Positions 31,881 to 44,539 of a DNA stretch of 64,000 nucleotides are shown one piece after another; the first letter of the stretch is position 1; every line of letters starts with the position of its first letter. The stretch lies in NCBI GenBank assembly GCA_023935145.1, contig CM043697.1, positions 59,954,001-60,018,000 of the forward strand, given 5' to 3'. Below the pieces are notes generated by a model that saw only the letters and a list, made by a program, of their open reading frames with translations, ran no database searches and had not been told where the DNA came from. The DNA comes from Bretschneidera sinensis (taxonomy: Eukaryota; Streptophyta; Magnoliopsida; Brassicales; Akaniaceae). A program made the translations under genes and the position numbers.

Positions 31881-32712
31881 AAGTGAAAGACTTCGTTTGG
31901 ACAAGAAGTAATAACCTTTGTCATGATCCGAGAGGAAAAGGGCATCCAAAGACCAGTGTACTATGTGAGCAAAATCCTCTATGACGCAGAAACACGGTAT
32001 CTCCCTGCAGAAAAGATGGCGTACACCCTCCTAATCACAACATGGAAGCTCCGGCTATACTTTCAAGCACACACCTCGTTCTCTTAACAGACCAACCACT
32101 AAGGCAAGTGCTCCACAAGCCAAATGTCTCTGGGAGGATGGTTAAGTGGTCTGTAGAGCTCAGTGAATTCGATCTCCAATATAATCCCAGCAAAGCCATC
32201 AAGGCTTAGGGCCTCGCAGACTTTATCTTAGAGATGACCCTCCAAGGCGAACCAAACCCAACCCTAGACCTCAGAATAACCTTAAAAGGTTTGCAGTGGA
32301 CCTTCTATGTTGACGGGTACTCCAATAGCATCGGGAGCGGAGCAGGGCTCATCTTGTGCAGCCTAGTCAGCTTCACCATTAAGTACACCTTAAGGTTCGG
32401 ATTCAGCGCCTCTAACAATGAAACGAAGTATGAGGCATTACTTGGCGGAATGAAGTTGGCGAAGGCAATGACCGTCGAAGTCTTAGACATATACAACGAC
32501 TTGCAGTTGGTAGTTAACTAGATAAACAAGGAGTTCAAAGCCCGTGGAGAAAAGATAACCAGTTATCTGGAGAAATCCAGAGAACTTGTCGCTAAGTTCA
32601 AAGTATTTCGGATAACCCAAGTACCTTGGACGAAAAACTCGAAAGCTGATTCCCTGGCTCGACTTGCCTCCTCTTACCAGCTGGAGCCTACGCGGGCCGT
32701 CTACCTTGAAAC
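31881..32712 (+). pseudogene. Tat RNase H and second (archaeal-type) RNase H
   Basis: The first RNase H is a degraded block (GIQRPVYYVSKILYDAETR, MAYTLLITTWKLRLYF). The second, 32234-32700, is well kept: WTFYVDGYSNSIGSGAGLI (first Asp), ASNNETKYEALLGGMKLA (Glu), DIYNDLQLVVN (Asp), KADSLARLAS (last Asp). Two RNase H domains in tandem mark the Tat/Ogre branch. A TAG follows LVVN, and the nested Athila begins just after the ETstop at 32709. Confidence 0.85.
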
Positions 32713-32713
32713 A

Positions 32714-34225
32714 TGATGAGAGTTAGAAAATGCATCTTAATAGTGTTTATTTGTTAGCATTTAGGCTTGATTTAGGACTGGATTACCCATTTATGCCTTA
32801 ATAATTCTTAAGTGTCATTATAGGTATATTGATTTATTTCGATGCATTTTCAGGTATTTTGGGTTTAAAAGAGATGAAAAAGCTAACATTGATTAAAGCA
32901 CGAAGATTCTATGCATGTTCACAAGCATTTGAAAATGAGTTTCACCAGAATTACCCGTACAGATCAGTCATTTTTGTAGATTAAACTGTATTGATTTAGG
33001 AAGAACCAGGAGATGAGTCATATATGCTTGGAAAGATATGGATGTCTATTTTCTAGAGAATTTACGACTCATAAATATGTTTTTTCTAAAGAAAGTTATG
33101 ATAGCTTTAATAGACAAAGGTCAGGCTGTGCATGATTTTAGTGTGACAGATCAATCATTTTTGTGGATTAAACTGTATTGATTCAGAAAGAACCAGGAGA
33201 TGAACTATATATTCTTGGAAAAATTTGGATGTCTATTTTCTAGAAAATTTTACGGCTCATAAATATAATTTTTCTAGAGAAAGTTATGGCAGTTTTAGTA
33301 GAGAAAGATCAGGCAGAACTGGGCCTAGACAGCAGCAGAAGCACACGGTCTGAACAGAAACCCTAAGGCGACTTTTTTTGTCCACAAAGCCATCTCTATA
33401 TAGCTATATATATGATTTTAGACTCAGAGAATAGGGAGGAGAGTTTTTGAAGAGAGCTTCCATCTTCTTCTTCTTCAAGGTGATCAAGGATGAACTTTAT
33501 GTCAAATTAAACTCCAAGAAAGGCGAAATGATGAGTTTCTAGGTGTAGTTGTTCTTATTTCTATCTTCGATTTAGTTGTATGGATTAATTGTTAAACATT
33601 GTTTATGATTTACTCTTTGATTAAATAAAAAGGATTTGAATTCATGTGACAGTTGCAATTTATGTTCTTCTTCTCTTAGATCTTCTTAATCCAGTGATTG
33701 CATTCTTCTTCTCCATATAAGTATAGTTAAGTTTTTCTTATGTTAAAGATGTTAAATGCAATTGATTTCAGTAGATCTATCTTATAGATTTGTCCATTAC
33801 TGCAGTATTATTATTGAAATATATTGTTGCTTCTTGATAATTTATAAGATAGATATTGTGTGTTTGAATTGGAATTAAGGAGTAATTTATGGCAATTACA
33901 TTAGGGTATTTATGTGCTTTGATTGAATATTTACCAATTTCTTGTTTGGGATGTGAAACTAGTAATTGAGATAAAACATTTGAGTCAAGATAGAAATAAG
34001 GTAATGAACTTAGGAAGGATTCCTGGAACCTTGTTATTTCTTTATTGAATTCTTCATCATATTTTCATAACTCTCTTATTTAATTTCATTCGTAAAACTA
34101 AGATTTTTTTATTTGAACTTTATTGTTTAGTGTTAAGATTTACACTTTCTCTTGTAGTTCGCTTTCCTCGTGGGATCGACACCTCAGCTATACACAATAA
34201 TCGCGTGTTAGTTTAAGCGTTATCA
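32714..34225 (+). repeat. 5' LTR of Athila element A
   Basis: 1512 bp. It holds a 187-bp tandem duplication (copies start at 32960 and 33147) and TATATAGCTATATATATG promoter-like sequence near 33397. Confidence 0.92.
32960..33335 (+). repeat. 187-bp tandem duplication in Athila LTR
   Basis: Each copy starts CAGATCA-TCATTTTTGT and ends after GACAAAGGTCAGG-like sequence. The 3' LTR has the same pair at 41647 and 41834, again 187 bp apart, so the duplication is older than this insertion. Confidence 0.88.
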
Positions 34226-34230
34226 AATTT

Positions 34231-34248
34231 TGGCGCTGTTGCCGGGGA
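34231..34248 (+). promoter_or_regulatory. Primer binding site of Athila element A
   Basis: TGGCGCTGTTGCCGGGGA, five bases after the LTR; this primer site type is usual in Athila and Tat elements and is generally assigned to tRNA-Asp. Confidence 0.88.
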
Positions 34249-34576
34249 ACTGAGCTTAATTATAAGGAAGATTATCAACTTTGAGACAAGACGGTAGCAT
34301 TGTTCTTTGCTCTTTGTTTTGATTTTCTGTTTTGATTTTATTTTGTTTTCTTTATTCGTCTCCCTTCTAATTCCTTTGGTGTATGCGTAGACTTAGAGAT
34401 AAACGAGGTAAATTCATTAAAAGACTCGAAAAGAGTTACTCTCTCCTTCTTTGTCCGATGGTGAAAGCTCACCTAGATTAAATCATAGTGCCCACCCAAA
34501 CGATAACAATTAGAATGTTGCTAGGACACTTAAGGACTACTTGCACCCTAGCTGAACGGCCACACCATCTTGTATC

Positions 34577-35851
34577 ATGTTCCCCCTTAATGTTCAACAG
34601 CCTAAGTTTAAGCCGGGCATGATCCAACTGCTACCAACTTTCCATGGATTAGAGAATGCAAACCCCTATGTCCATATTAGGGAATTTGAGGAAGTAGTAG
34701 CAACCTTTCAAAGTAGGGTCGATAAGTTAGACACCGTCAAACTTAAGTTTTTCCCTTTTTTGCTTAAGGATAAGGCCAAGGTTTGGTTGTACTCGTTAAG
34801 GCCTAGGTTTATAGGTAGATGGGATGAGATGACACAAGCCTTCTTCCAAAAGTATTTCACAACCCACAAGACCAATAAGCTCAAGAGACAAATCTCAAAC
34901 TTTGCACAAAAAGAGAATGAAACCTTATATCAAGTTTGAGAACATTTCAAAGACCTTTTGAATTCCTGTCCACACCACGGGTATGAGAGTTGGCGGGTAG
35001 TTAGTTATTTCTATGATGGACTTCTAAGTAGGGAAAGGAAATTTATAGAAATGATGTGTAATGAAGATTTTCTTCCAAAAGATCCCGATGAAGCCATAGA
35101 TTTTCTAGATGACTTATCGAAAAAATCCCACACTTGGACGGGACCCAATGCCATAGAAAGTACTAAGAGAAACCAAACTACTGGAATTTATCAACTTAAG
35201 GAAGAGGATAGCCTTAAAGCCCGTTTAGAGGTCCTAACTAAGGAAATTGAGATTTTAAAAACCAAGGATGCTAGAGCCCCCGAACTGGTTGCTAGGGTAG
35301 AGTCCCACGAACCTTGTTTTATGTGTAATGGGGTAGATTATGTACCTAGGGATTATCCAACTTATTTTGAGATGAAGGAAGAGTGTAATGCTTTAAGTAT
35401 ACCCTTTAGGAAAACATTTTCACCTTACTCTAACACTTTCAATCCTGGTTGGAAGAATCACCATAATTTTAGTTGGAGATCCGATACACAACCTTCTACC
35501 CAATCTAGTACCCAATGGAGACCGGAAGCAACTTCATCTAATGCACCACAATAATATTTACCTTTGGAAGATGCTTTTAAGTCATTTATGCAGGTACATG
35601 TCCAAAGTGCGAAAAAGCAAGGCAAGATAAATCAACGGTTGCTAGAGGAGCAACAAGGGGTCAAAGAGGAACAAAAGGTGATAAAGAGCCAACTCACCAA
35701 GTTGACTAATTTATTGATGGTTCAAGAGCAAAGTCGTTTTCCTTCGCAGCCACAGCCTAATCCAAAGGGACAACATATGGCACAAGTCTCCAATCCTGAC
35801 AATCAAAATGTTAAAGAGGTTAATGCCATAACTATTCACAGCGGTAAATAA
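34577..35851 (+). pseudogene. Athila gag
   Basis: Three consecutive blocks in one reading path, broken by TGA (34938) and TAA (35552). The first has LLPTFHGLENANPYVHIREF, LKFFPFLLKDKAKVWLYSL, RWDEMTQAFFQKYF; the second SCPHHGYESWRVVSYFYDGL and a degraded zinc knuckle CFMCNGVDYVPRDYP; the third is a Gln/Glu coiled coil. The first stop replaces the Trp of the usual VWEHFKDLL word. Confidence 0.85.
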
Positions 35852-36169
35852 ATTGATGGACCCACTCTACCATCAAACTTGGTTCCTAACACCATGAGTA
35901 ACAATTATGAAGCCCCTAAGGAACAAGATGCCCATAGTGATTCCATACCGGTGCCTTTCCCTTAAGCACTCCTTAAACCTAAGGAGAGAAATTTGACATT
36001 AAAAGATGAGATTATTGAACAACTTAAGCAAGTTAAATTAACCTTCATTTTCTTCATGTCATAAAACAGGTTCCCAACTATGGTAAAGTCATTAAGGATC
36101 TATGCACACTCAAGAGGAGGCACAATGTGAAGAAGACGACATTCTTAATGGAGCAAGCAAGTATGGTAA

Positions 36170-36567
36170 TTGATAGCAAGACACCGCCCAAGTATAAAGA
36201 TCCGGGCTGTCCTACGGTGGCTTACCAATTTGGAAACAAAGATTGTGGCTAAGCATTGCTAGATTTGGGAGCTGGTGTGAATCTCATGCCCTACTCTATT
36301 TGCTTGCAACTCAGTCTAGGTGAGATCAAACTGACTTTCGCGATACTTCAACTAGCTGATCGATCAGTAAGAAAACCAAGAGGTATTGTGGAAGATGTTT
36401 TAGTGCAAATTGACAAATTCTATTATCCTGTTGACTTTTTGGTGTTAGATACCATTTTTATTGTGAACACGGAGTTAAAAATTCCTTTGATGCTTGGAAG
36501 ACCATTCCTTGCCACTGCCAATGCCCTCATTAATTATAGGAATGGTCTAATGACATTATCATTTTGA
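36170..36567 (+). pseudogene. Athila aspartic protease
   Basis: LLDLGAGVNLMPYSICLQL carries the Athila-type D-L-G-A active site; PLMLGRPFLATANALINY is the conserved C-terminal part. A TAA lies just upstream. Confidence 0.85.
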
Positions 36568-37089
36568 AATATGACTATGGAGGTCAAAGTTTTCCGAGTC
36601 TCAAGGTAGCCACATGAAGAGGATGAGTGTTTCGACACTTACATGATCGATGAGCTTATTTTGGAGGATGAGTACATTAAAGATAATTCTAATTCTTTAG
36701 AATTCCTTCTTAATAATTTCGATTTTAATGATTCTTTAATTTATCCCCATGCCGTTGATGTTTTTGATAAGTAGCAGGGATTTGTTAAGAAATCATGGCA
36801 ACCATGCTTTGAGGAGTTGCCTAAAGAGAGACAGGCACTCAAACCATATTTCGAGGAGACACCAATTCTAAATTTAGTTTCGCTGCCCCAAAGGGCTCAA
36901 ACATGCCTTCTTAGGCTTAGGTGATACCTTTCCGGTTATTATTTCTTCCGAACTTAGTGATGTGCAATGTGATAAATTGTTGAATTTGTTAAGAAAGCAT
37001 AAATCTGCACTAGGTTGGACTATAGCCAACATAAAAGGTATTAGCCCTTTAATTTGTTCCCATAGGATTTATCTAAAAGAATGAGCTAA

Positions 37090-38160
37090 CCCTTGTAGAG
37101 ACCCACAAAGAAGGCTAAATCCAACTATGAAAGAGGTAGTTAAGAAAGAAGTCTTAAAGCTATTAGATACGAGAATTATATATCCAATATCCGATAGTAA
37201 GTGGATTAGTCCAACTCAAGTAGTTCCTAAGAAAGCCGGGGTGACCGTGGTAGAAAATGAAGAGGGGTGTTGGTACTAACTAAGGTAGTGACCGGGTGGC
37301 GTATGTGCATTAATTATAAAAAACTTAATTCGGCTACTTGGAAAGACCATTTTCCCCTTCCATTCATAGATCAAATCTTAGAGCGTGTGGCTGGTCATCG
37401 TTTCTATTGCTTTTTAGATGGGTATTCGGGATACTACTAAATAGAAATTGCCTTAAAGGATCAAGAGAAGATCACCTTTACTTGTCCTTTTGGTACTTTT
37501 GCTTTTCGTAGAATGCCCTTTGGTTTGTGTAATGCACCGGCTACTTTTCAAAGACGCATGATGAGTATTTTTAGTGACATGGTTGAAAAATGTATGGGAG
37601 TGTTTATGGATGATTTAACCGTGTTTGGAACTTCTTTTGATTCATGTTTATCTAACTTGAAAAATGTTTTGTGTAGGTGTGAAGAGAAGGGGCTTATGCT
37701 TAATTGGGAGAAGTGCCATTTTATGGTGTCTTTCGGAATAGTTTTGGGCCATATAGTGTCTGAAAAGGGGATAGATGTGGATAAATCGAAAATTGAATTA
37801 ATCTCTAAACTACCCACTCCTAAGAATATTAAAGATGTTAGGTTTTTTCTAGGGCATGCCGGGTTTTATAGAAGGTTTATTCAAAATTTTAGTGCTATCT
37901 CTAAACCCTTATGTAACTTTTTGTTGAAGGATACCGAGTTCAAGTGGAGCCCCGAATGTGAGAAAGCCTTTAGGACACTTGTCTCTAAGCTTACAACCGC
38001 CCTTATTATGCAATCACCTGATTTTACCTTGCCTTTTGAGATTATGTGTGATGCTAGTGACTATGCTTTAAGGGTTGTTTTAGGACAAAGAAGTGAGGGA
38101 AAACCATTTGTTGTTTATTATGCTAGTAGAACCTTGAATCATTCTCAAATGATGTAGACC
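37090..38160 (+). pseudogene. Athila reverse transcriptase
   Basis: The 37513-38157 block keeps MPFGLCNAPATFQRRMMSIF, GVFMDDLTVFGTSFD (FMDD catalytic box), LNWEKCHFMV and FLGHAGFYRRFI. The upstream fingers (FPLPFIDQILERVAGHRFYC, FLDGYSGYY) are interrupted by a TAA and by a frameshift near 37260. The block runs into RNase H. Confidence 0.92.
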
Positions 38161-38583
38161 ACAACCGAGAAAGAATTACTAGCTGTAGTATTTGCATTGG
38201 ATAAATTTCGCTCTTATTTAATTAGTTCACCTATCATTATATTCACGGATCACTCCTCCCTTAAATTTTGTTTCTAAAAAACGAATGCTAAGGTCTGTTT
38301 GATACATTGGATTTTGCTTTTGCAGAAATTTGACTTGACCATCAAAGGCAAGAAGGGGGTGGAAAATGTTGTGGCGGACCATCTATCTCGTTTAGAATTT
38401 AAGAATGATACTGACATTTTGCCCATTCACAAAGCCTTTCCGGATGAGAATTTATTTGCTGTCTTTTGTCACACACCATGGTATGCCGACATTGCAAATT
38501 ACTTGGTTTCTTGTCAAGTTCCATCTACATGGAGTGCACAAGATATGCGTAAGTTTTTGGTTGAGGTAAAGAATTTTTATTAG
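38030..38583 (+). pseudogene. Athila RNase H
   Basis: MCDASDYALRVVLGQR (first Asp), TTEKELLAVVFALDKF (Glu) after a TAG that replaces Tyr/Trp, IIIFTDHSSLKF (third Asp) and VVADHLSRL (fourth). Stops at 38158 and 38276. Confidence 0.88.
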
Positions 38584-38599
38584 AATGATCCTTATCTTT

Positions 38600-39780
38600 T
38601 TAAATATTGCCCTAATCAAATAATAAGAAGATGCATTCCAGATATGGAAATTGATAGTGTGTTAACTTTTTGTCATACCTATGCTTGTGGTGGTCATTTT
38701 TTTTATTATTAAAAGACAGTTGGAAAAATTTTGCAATGTGGTTTTTATTGGCCTACTTTATTCAAGGATACTAATAAGTTTTGTCGTTCATGTGAAAGAT
38801 GTCAAAAGCTGGGTTCAATATCCCGCTGTCATATGATGGCTCTCATCCCGATCTTAGTGGTGGAAATCTTTGATTGTTGGGGGATCGATTTTATGGGATC
38901 ATTCCCACCTTCTTTTGGGTATCTTTACATTTTGTTTGCCGTTGATTATATTTCTAAATAGGTTGAAGCTATGCCTTGCCGCACTAATGATAATAAAGTT
39001 ATTGTTAAATTTCTTAAAGAACATATTTTATCTAGGTACGGTACTCCATGTGTTATAATTAGTGATCAAGGGTCAAATTTTTGTAACCGTTCTTTTGAGG
39101 CTTTGATGCACAGGTATGGAGTCACCCATAAGGTTTCTATAGCTTACCATCCATAAACCAATGGCCAAACGGGACTAGCAAATAGGGAGATTAAGCGAAT
39201 ACTTGAAAAAACAGTAAATCCAAATCGAAAAGATTGGTCTTTACGCCTATCAGATGTGCTTTGGGCATACTGGACAGCATACAAGACGGTTCTTGGAGCA
39301 TCTCCTTATCGGTTGGTATTTGGAAAAACATGTCACTTACCGGTAGAAGTTGAGCATAGAGCATATTTGGCTATTCGAAATTTTAATTATGACTTGAAGA
39401 TGTTTGGTGAGGAGAGGAAAATGTAACTTTGTGAACCTGCGGAGTTGAGGGATGATGAATATGATAATGCTAAGGACTTAAAGTCAAGAATGAAAGCGGT
39501 ACATGATCAAAAAATACTCTAGAAAAATTTTAAACAAGGTAATCGAGTTTTTCTTTATGATTCTCAGTTACACTTCCATCTAGGAAAATTGCGATCACGA
39601 TGGAAGGGACCTTATGTTGTGACGAGTGTTTTTCCAAATGCAGTGGTAGAAGTTGAAGATCCTTCTGACGGTCGTGCATTTCGAGTTAATGGCCAAAGGT
39701 TGAAGCTCTACTTGGAACATGAACATGTTAAAAATAGGCCCGAAGAGATCTCTTTGGTGGCCCTAGTTTATCTTTTTTAA
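38600..39780 (+). pseudogene. Athila integrase
   Basis: HHCC zinc part (HTYACGGHF ... CRSCERCQKLG), then FDCWGIDFMGSFPPSFGY (first Asp), [19 protein letters not shown] (second Asp), [14 protein letters not shown] (Glu), [19 protein letters not shown] and the C-terminal LRSRWKGPYVV and FRVNGQRLKLYLEH. Five in-frame stops, each one base from Trp, Gln or Lys codons. Ends TAA at 39780. Confidence 0.9.
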
Positions 39781-41392
39781 TCGGGTACCGTTCCATCGTA
39801 CATTAGTTTTATTTTTTTTCATTTTATTTATTTATTTAGTTTTCTTTAGTTTTTTTTTCTTTCTCTCGACTTTTTCCTTTCACATTGGGGACAATGCAAG
39901 TCTTAGGTTGGGGGGTGGAGGAAACACTTTTCCTATTTCATACCATTGAATTGTTTGGTGTCACTTTCCTTTTTTCGTTTTAATTCATTTGTTAGGATAA
40001 ATTGTTAGAAAAAAAATAGTTTAAAAATTGAATTTTTTTTAAAAAAATAGGTTTAGTTTTGTTTGTTTTTAGTATGTTTTGTGTTAGTTTTGGAGTTAAT
40101 TTACATGTTAATGATATGATTATAATTGAGATAGCATATAGCTTTTAGAAGAAGTCAAATCTTGCTTCAGTTTGAGAATAAGTTTAAGTGTCGATCTTCA
40201 TTTAGTTTGAGACTCTGGTTTGCGGTAAGATTGCATGATTAGTCTAAAACATTTAGAGAAGTTTTATGTGCGAATGTTTTGTGAATACTTTTGCGGTCTC
40301 GACAAGCTCTAAAACTTATTTGATAATCATTGAGGCGAAATCCTAGAATGCACACTACTTAGGATATGATGTAGGCCATCTTTAGACCGTTGAGCCTTTC
40401 AAGCTTACCTTTGTTATATTTATTGCTAGTTACCTGTTTGAGCCTTTTTTTTAAAAAAAAAATTAGCCTTGTTTCTTTCGATAGCCCATTTACTTACCTT
40501 TATGAGCCTAAAAATATTTTATCCTTACCTTTCTTTTAAGAGAACTTAGTTTATACACATTTGTTGAGAAGCACTTAAGAGGAGTAAGGATGGAAATATG
40601 AAAAAATATTACTACCATAACCCAAGTACATTAAAGGAGATAGGTTGGTGGTTGTGGAAAAGAGTAAAGAATGAAAACGGAGGTGAATGGTTCTGTGACA
40701 AAAAAAAGAAAAGAAATTATGTGCTATAAAAAAAAAAGTGAATTATGACAAAGAAAGAAGGAAAAAAAATGTTGAATTATTGAGAGAAATACTCGAAAAA
40801 TGGTTGAATGAGTTAGGTGTTGAAGTAAGGTTATTTAGTGCTTAAAAAGGTTGTGTTTAAAATTAAGAGGCTGAGTTCTTTTACTTGTTTAATCCTTCCC
40901 GTTCTTTCTTGACCTTTACCTTAGCTTAACGTTACAAGCCTATTAAATACCTAATGATCCGATGTAGTGTGATTTTTATACATTAGTGCAGAGTGATTTG
41001 AAAAGTGAGCCTATAGAGTTTGATTTGTGATTGATGTCACGCAATTTAATATGTTTTTAGAGGCTAAGACTTGTATTCATGAATGTTGTGCATAAAATCA
41101 TCCGGGTGTTTGGATTAATGGTTTATAGTAAGATGAATGTTTAAGAGTCGATAACGAATATGAGGTTGATGTTAGGATTGTATTTGGACTTGGGTGGTAT
41201 TTAATGATTCTATGTGTTGTGTGTTATGTGCAATTTTTGAGACAAAAAGTTGAATTACTCTTGGATTAATGCTAACATTACTTTGTTTTGTTTTTAGGAT
41301 TTTAGGTTTTGTTTTGATTTCTAGTATATGATTCATTTCATTTTTCTTTCGCTTGAATTGCTAGGGACTAGCAATAAGCTAGTTGGAGGTTA
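39781..41392 (+). other. Post-integrase spacer of Athila element A
   Basis: About 1.6 kb without coding capacity between integrase and 3' LTR. It starts with a T-rich run, then CATTGGGGACAATG (39883-39896) and TTGGGGGGTGGAGGAAA (39908-39924). Several blocks (for instance CGTTCTTTCTTGACCTTTACC near 40900) recur, inverted, in the spacer of the right-hand Athila element at 58780-59940. Confidence 0.75.
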
Positions 41393-42909
41393 TGATGAGA
41401 GTCAGAAAATGCATCTTAATAGTGTTTATTTGTTAGCATTTAGGGTTGATTTAGGGCTGGATTACACATTTATGCCTTCATAATTCTTAAGTGTCATTCT
41501 TGGTATATTGATTTATTTCGATGCATTTTCAGGTATTTTGGGTTTAAAAGAGATGAAAAAACTAACATTGATTAAAGCACGAAGATTCTATACATGTTCA
41601 CAAGCATTTGGAAAGGAGTTTCACTAAATTGCCAGAATTGCCCGTACAGATTAATCATTTTTGTGGATTAAACTGTATTGATTCAGGAAGAACCAAGAGA
41701 TGAGCCATATATACTTGGAAAGATATGGATGTCTATTTTCTAGATAATTTTACAGCTCACAAATATATTTTTCTAGAGAAAGTTATGGCAGTTTTAGTAG
41801 ACAAAGGTCAGGCTGTGCATGATTTCAGCATGACAGATCAGTTATTTTTGTAGATTAAACTGTATTGATTCAGGAAGAACTAGGAGATGAACTATATATT
41901 CTTGGAAATAACTAGATGTCTATTTTTTGGAGAATTTTACGGCTCATAAATATAATTTTTCTAGAGAAAGTTATGGCAGTTTTAGTAGACAAGGGTCAGG
42001 CAGAACCGGGCCTGGACAGCAGCAGAAGCACACGTCCTGAACAGAAACCCTAGGGCCACTTTTCTGTCTACAAAACCATCTCCATACAGCTATATATAGG
42101 ATTTTAGACTCAAAGAACAGGGAAGAGATTTTTTGAAGAGAGCTTCCATCTTCTTCTTCTTCAAGGTGATCAAGGATGAACTCCATGTCCAACTAAACTC
42201 TAAGAAAGACGAAAGGATGAGTTTCTAGGTGTAGTTGTTCTTATTTCTATCTTTGATTCAGTTGTATGGATTAATTGTTAAACATTGTTTATAATTTACT
42301 CTTTGATTAAATAAGAAAGATTTGAATTCATGTGACAGCTGCAATTTATGTTCTTCTTCTCTTAGATCTCTTAATCCGGTGATTGCTTTCTTCTTCTCCA
42401 TATAAGTCTAGTCAAGTTTTTCTTATGTCAAAGTTGTTAGATGCAATTGATTTCAGTAGATCTATCTTATAGGTTTTTCCATTACTGTAGTACTATTATT
42501 GAAATATATTATCGCTTCTTGATAATTTATAAGATGGATCTTGTATGTTTGAATTGGAATTAAGGAGTAATTTATGGCAATTACATTAGGGTATTTATGT
42601 GCTTTGATTGAATATTTACCAATTGCTTGTTTGGGATGCGAACAAGTAATTGAGATAAAACATTTGAGTCAAGATAGGAATAAGGCAATGAACTTAGGAA
42701 GGACTCCTAGAACCTTGTTATTTCTTTATTGAATTCTTCATCATATTTTCACAACTCTCTTATTTAATTTCATTCGTAAAACTTAGAATTTATTATTTGA
42801 ACTTTATCGTTTAGAGTTAAGGTTTACACTTTCTCTTATAGTTCGCTTTCCTCGTGGGATCGATACCTCAGTTATACACAATAATCGCGTGTTAGTTTGA
42901 GCGTTATCA
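41393..42909 (+). repeat. 3' LTR of Athila element A
   Basis: 1517 bp, TGATGAGAG to GTTATCA, preceded by AGTTGGAGGTTA (polypurine tract) and followed by AAACA. Confidence 0.92.
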
Positions 42910-42914
42910 AAACA

Positions 42915-44165
42915 CTCACCGCACCAAGCATTGAAGAGATCCCAGTGTTACCGGTAATCGAAGGAGAAACTTGGGTCGACCCGATCCTCCTATATTTGCA
43001 AGACGGCCAGCTCCCAGAGTAAAGAGGTGAAGCCAAAAAAATTATCTCTCAAGCATCACAATATATGATCTTAAACGACCAGCTATACAAGTTAGGTCTC
43101 CCGATTCCTTACCTAAGGTTCTGGGGCCCATTGAAGCTGACTATGCCCTCCGGGTGGTTCACAAAGGGATCTATGGAAACCACCTAAGGGGCCAGGCTCT
43201 GGCTTTTAAATACTCTGGCAAGGCTACTACTGGCCTGAAATGCAAAAAGAAACCATTGAATTAGTCAAGAAGTACAAGAGCCATCAACAGTACTCTCTAG
43301 TACCCCATCAACCAAGTAACCCTCTTATCTCTATCATGAGCCCACTCCCCTTCGCTATGTGGGGGATCAATCTTCCCCTTTACCGGAGCGCCCAGCCAAC
43401 AGAAACACCTTATTATGGCAATAGACTACTTCATTAAGTGGGTAAAGGCGAAACTGCTGGCCAACATAACCGACCACTAGGCTCGGAGTTTCGTCTGGAA
43501 GTCCATAGTGTGCTGTTTTGACGTTCCTCGTATACTGGTAACTGATAACGAAAAACAGTTTGATAGTGCTTGATTCAGGGCGTTCTGTGAAAAACTATCC
43601 ACAGGCTAACGGATAGGGTGAAGTAACCAACAGAACCCTTTTACAAGGCATCAAGAAGAGATTAGATAAGGCAAACAAATAATGGGCCAACCACTTGCCA
43701 AACATTCTTTGGGCATATCAGACCACCGACTGAACTCCCACAGGAGAAACTCCATTCTTCATAGCCTGTGGCTCCGCGGTGGTCATCTTCTTAGAAATTG
43801 GGGTACCTTAACTACAAGTGCAGAATTTCAAAAATAGCAACAACAAAGAAGCCCTACGGATGGACATTGACCTTATCAACGAAGCTTAAGATAAGGCCCA
43901 GATCCGGTTAGCCACCTATCAATAGAGGGCTGCCAAGTATTACAACTCTTAAAACAGAAACAGAAGCTTCAAGTTACATGACCTCATCCTACGAAAGAAC
44001 AAAGTGTCCCACCCACGAGAAACAGGAAAGCTGGTCCCAAACTAGGAATACCTATACCCCATTAAGAGGTTGTGCTGATCCGACACCTTCAAGCTCGAGG
44101 AGCTAAGTGGAAAGCCTGTTCCTCGCACTTGGAAAGCTAAAAACCTCTGTCGATTCTCCCAGTGA
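42915..44165 (+). pseudogene. Tat integrase, after the nested element
   Basis: Continues the Tat pol. Recognisable pieces in shifting frames: ILNDQLYKL, the zinc part, IDYFIKWVKA-like, PQANGQGEVTNRTLLQGIKK-like, LPNILWAYQTTDxTPTGETPF and LVPNxEYLYPIKRL (C-terminal domain). Stops are dense, so the family call depends on word order. Confidence 0.75.
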
Positions 44166-44539
44166 CACATACATTGAGTGCAACTCATAAAGCACATCGG
44201 TTAACCAAATTTTTATGTTAAAGTTACGATTGCAATAAGAGACAACAAGTTAAAGAGAAACTGAAATTTCATTAAAAAAGAAAAACTACAAAGGCACTAT
44301 CGACCTTGAAGTACAAAAGGGAAGAAGAAACAAAAACTAAAATGAAGCCCTCAGGGGGCTTTCTCCCCTTCAGCGGCTCTCCACTTTGCCCCTCGACTGA
44401 GCAGCTGGCTTCTCCTCACAAGCTTGAGCCATCGCCTCTACCTAGCCAACTGCAGCCTCCTCATCCTCCAATGGGCCCAGTAGGTCGAGAGCCGAAAAGT
44501 CAGTCTCGGGGTAGAGGGCCTTAACTTTCATCTTAGTCT

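Larger units (their letters stand above)
32714..42909 (+). mobile_element. Athila-type Ty3 element nested in the Tat element
   Basis: 10,196 bp with LTRs 32714-34225 and 41393-42909 (TGATGAGAG to GTTATCA) and a perfect target duplication AAACA (32709-32713 and 42910-42914). Primer site TGGCGCTGTTGCCGGGGA, long LTRs, DLGA-type protease and the FMDD polymerase box are Athila-like. Sense stops at about ten places. By eye the first ~118 LTR positions differ at about seven, so it is not very recent. Confidence 0.92.

Noticed and set aside
39781..41392. Env-like gene in Athila element A
   Set aside because: No frame of useful length or membrane-span pattern is found there; the space is noncoding.
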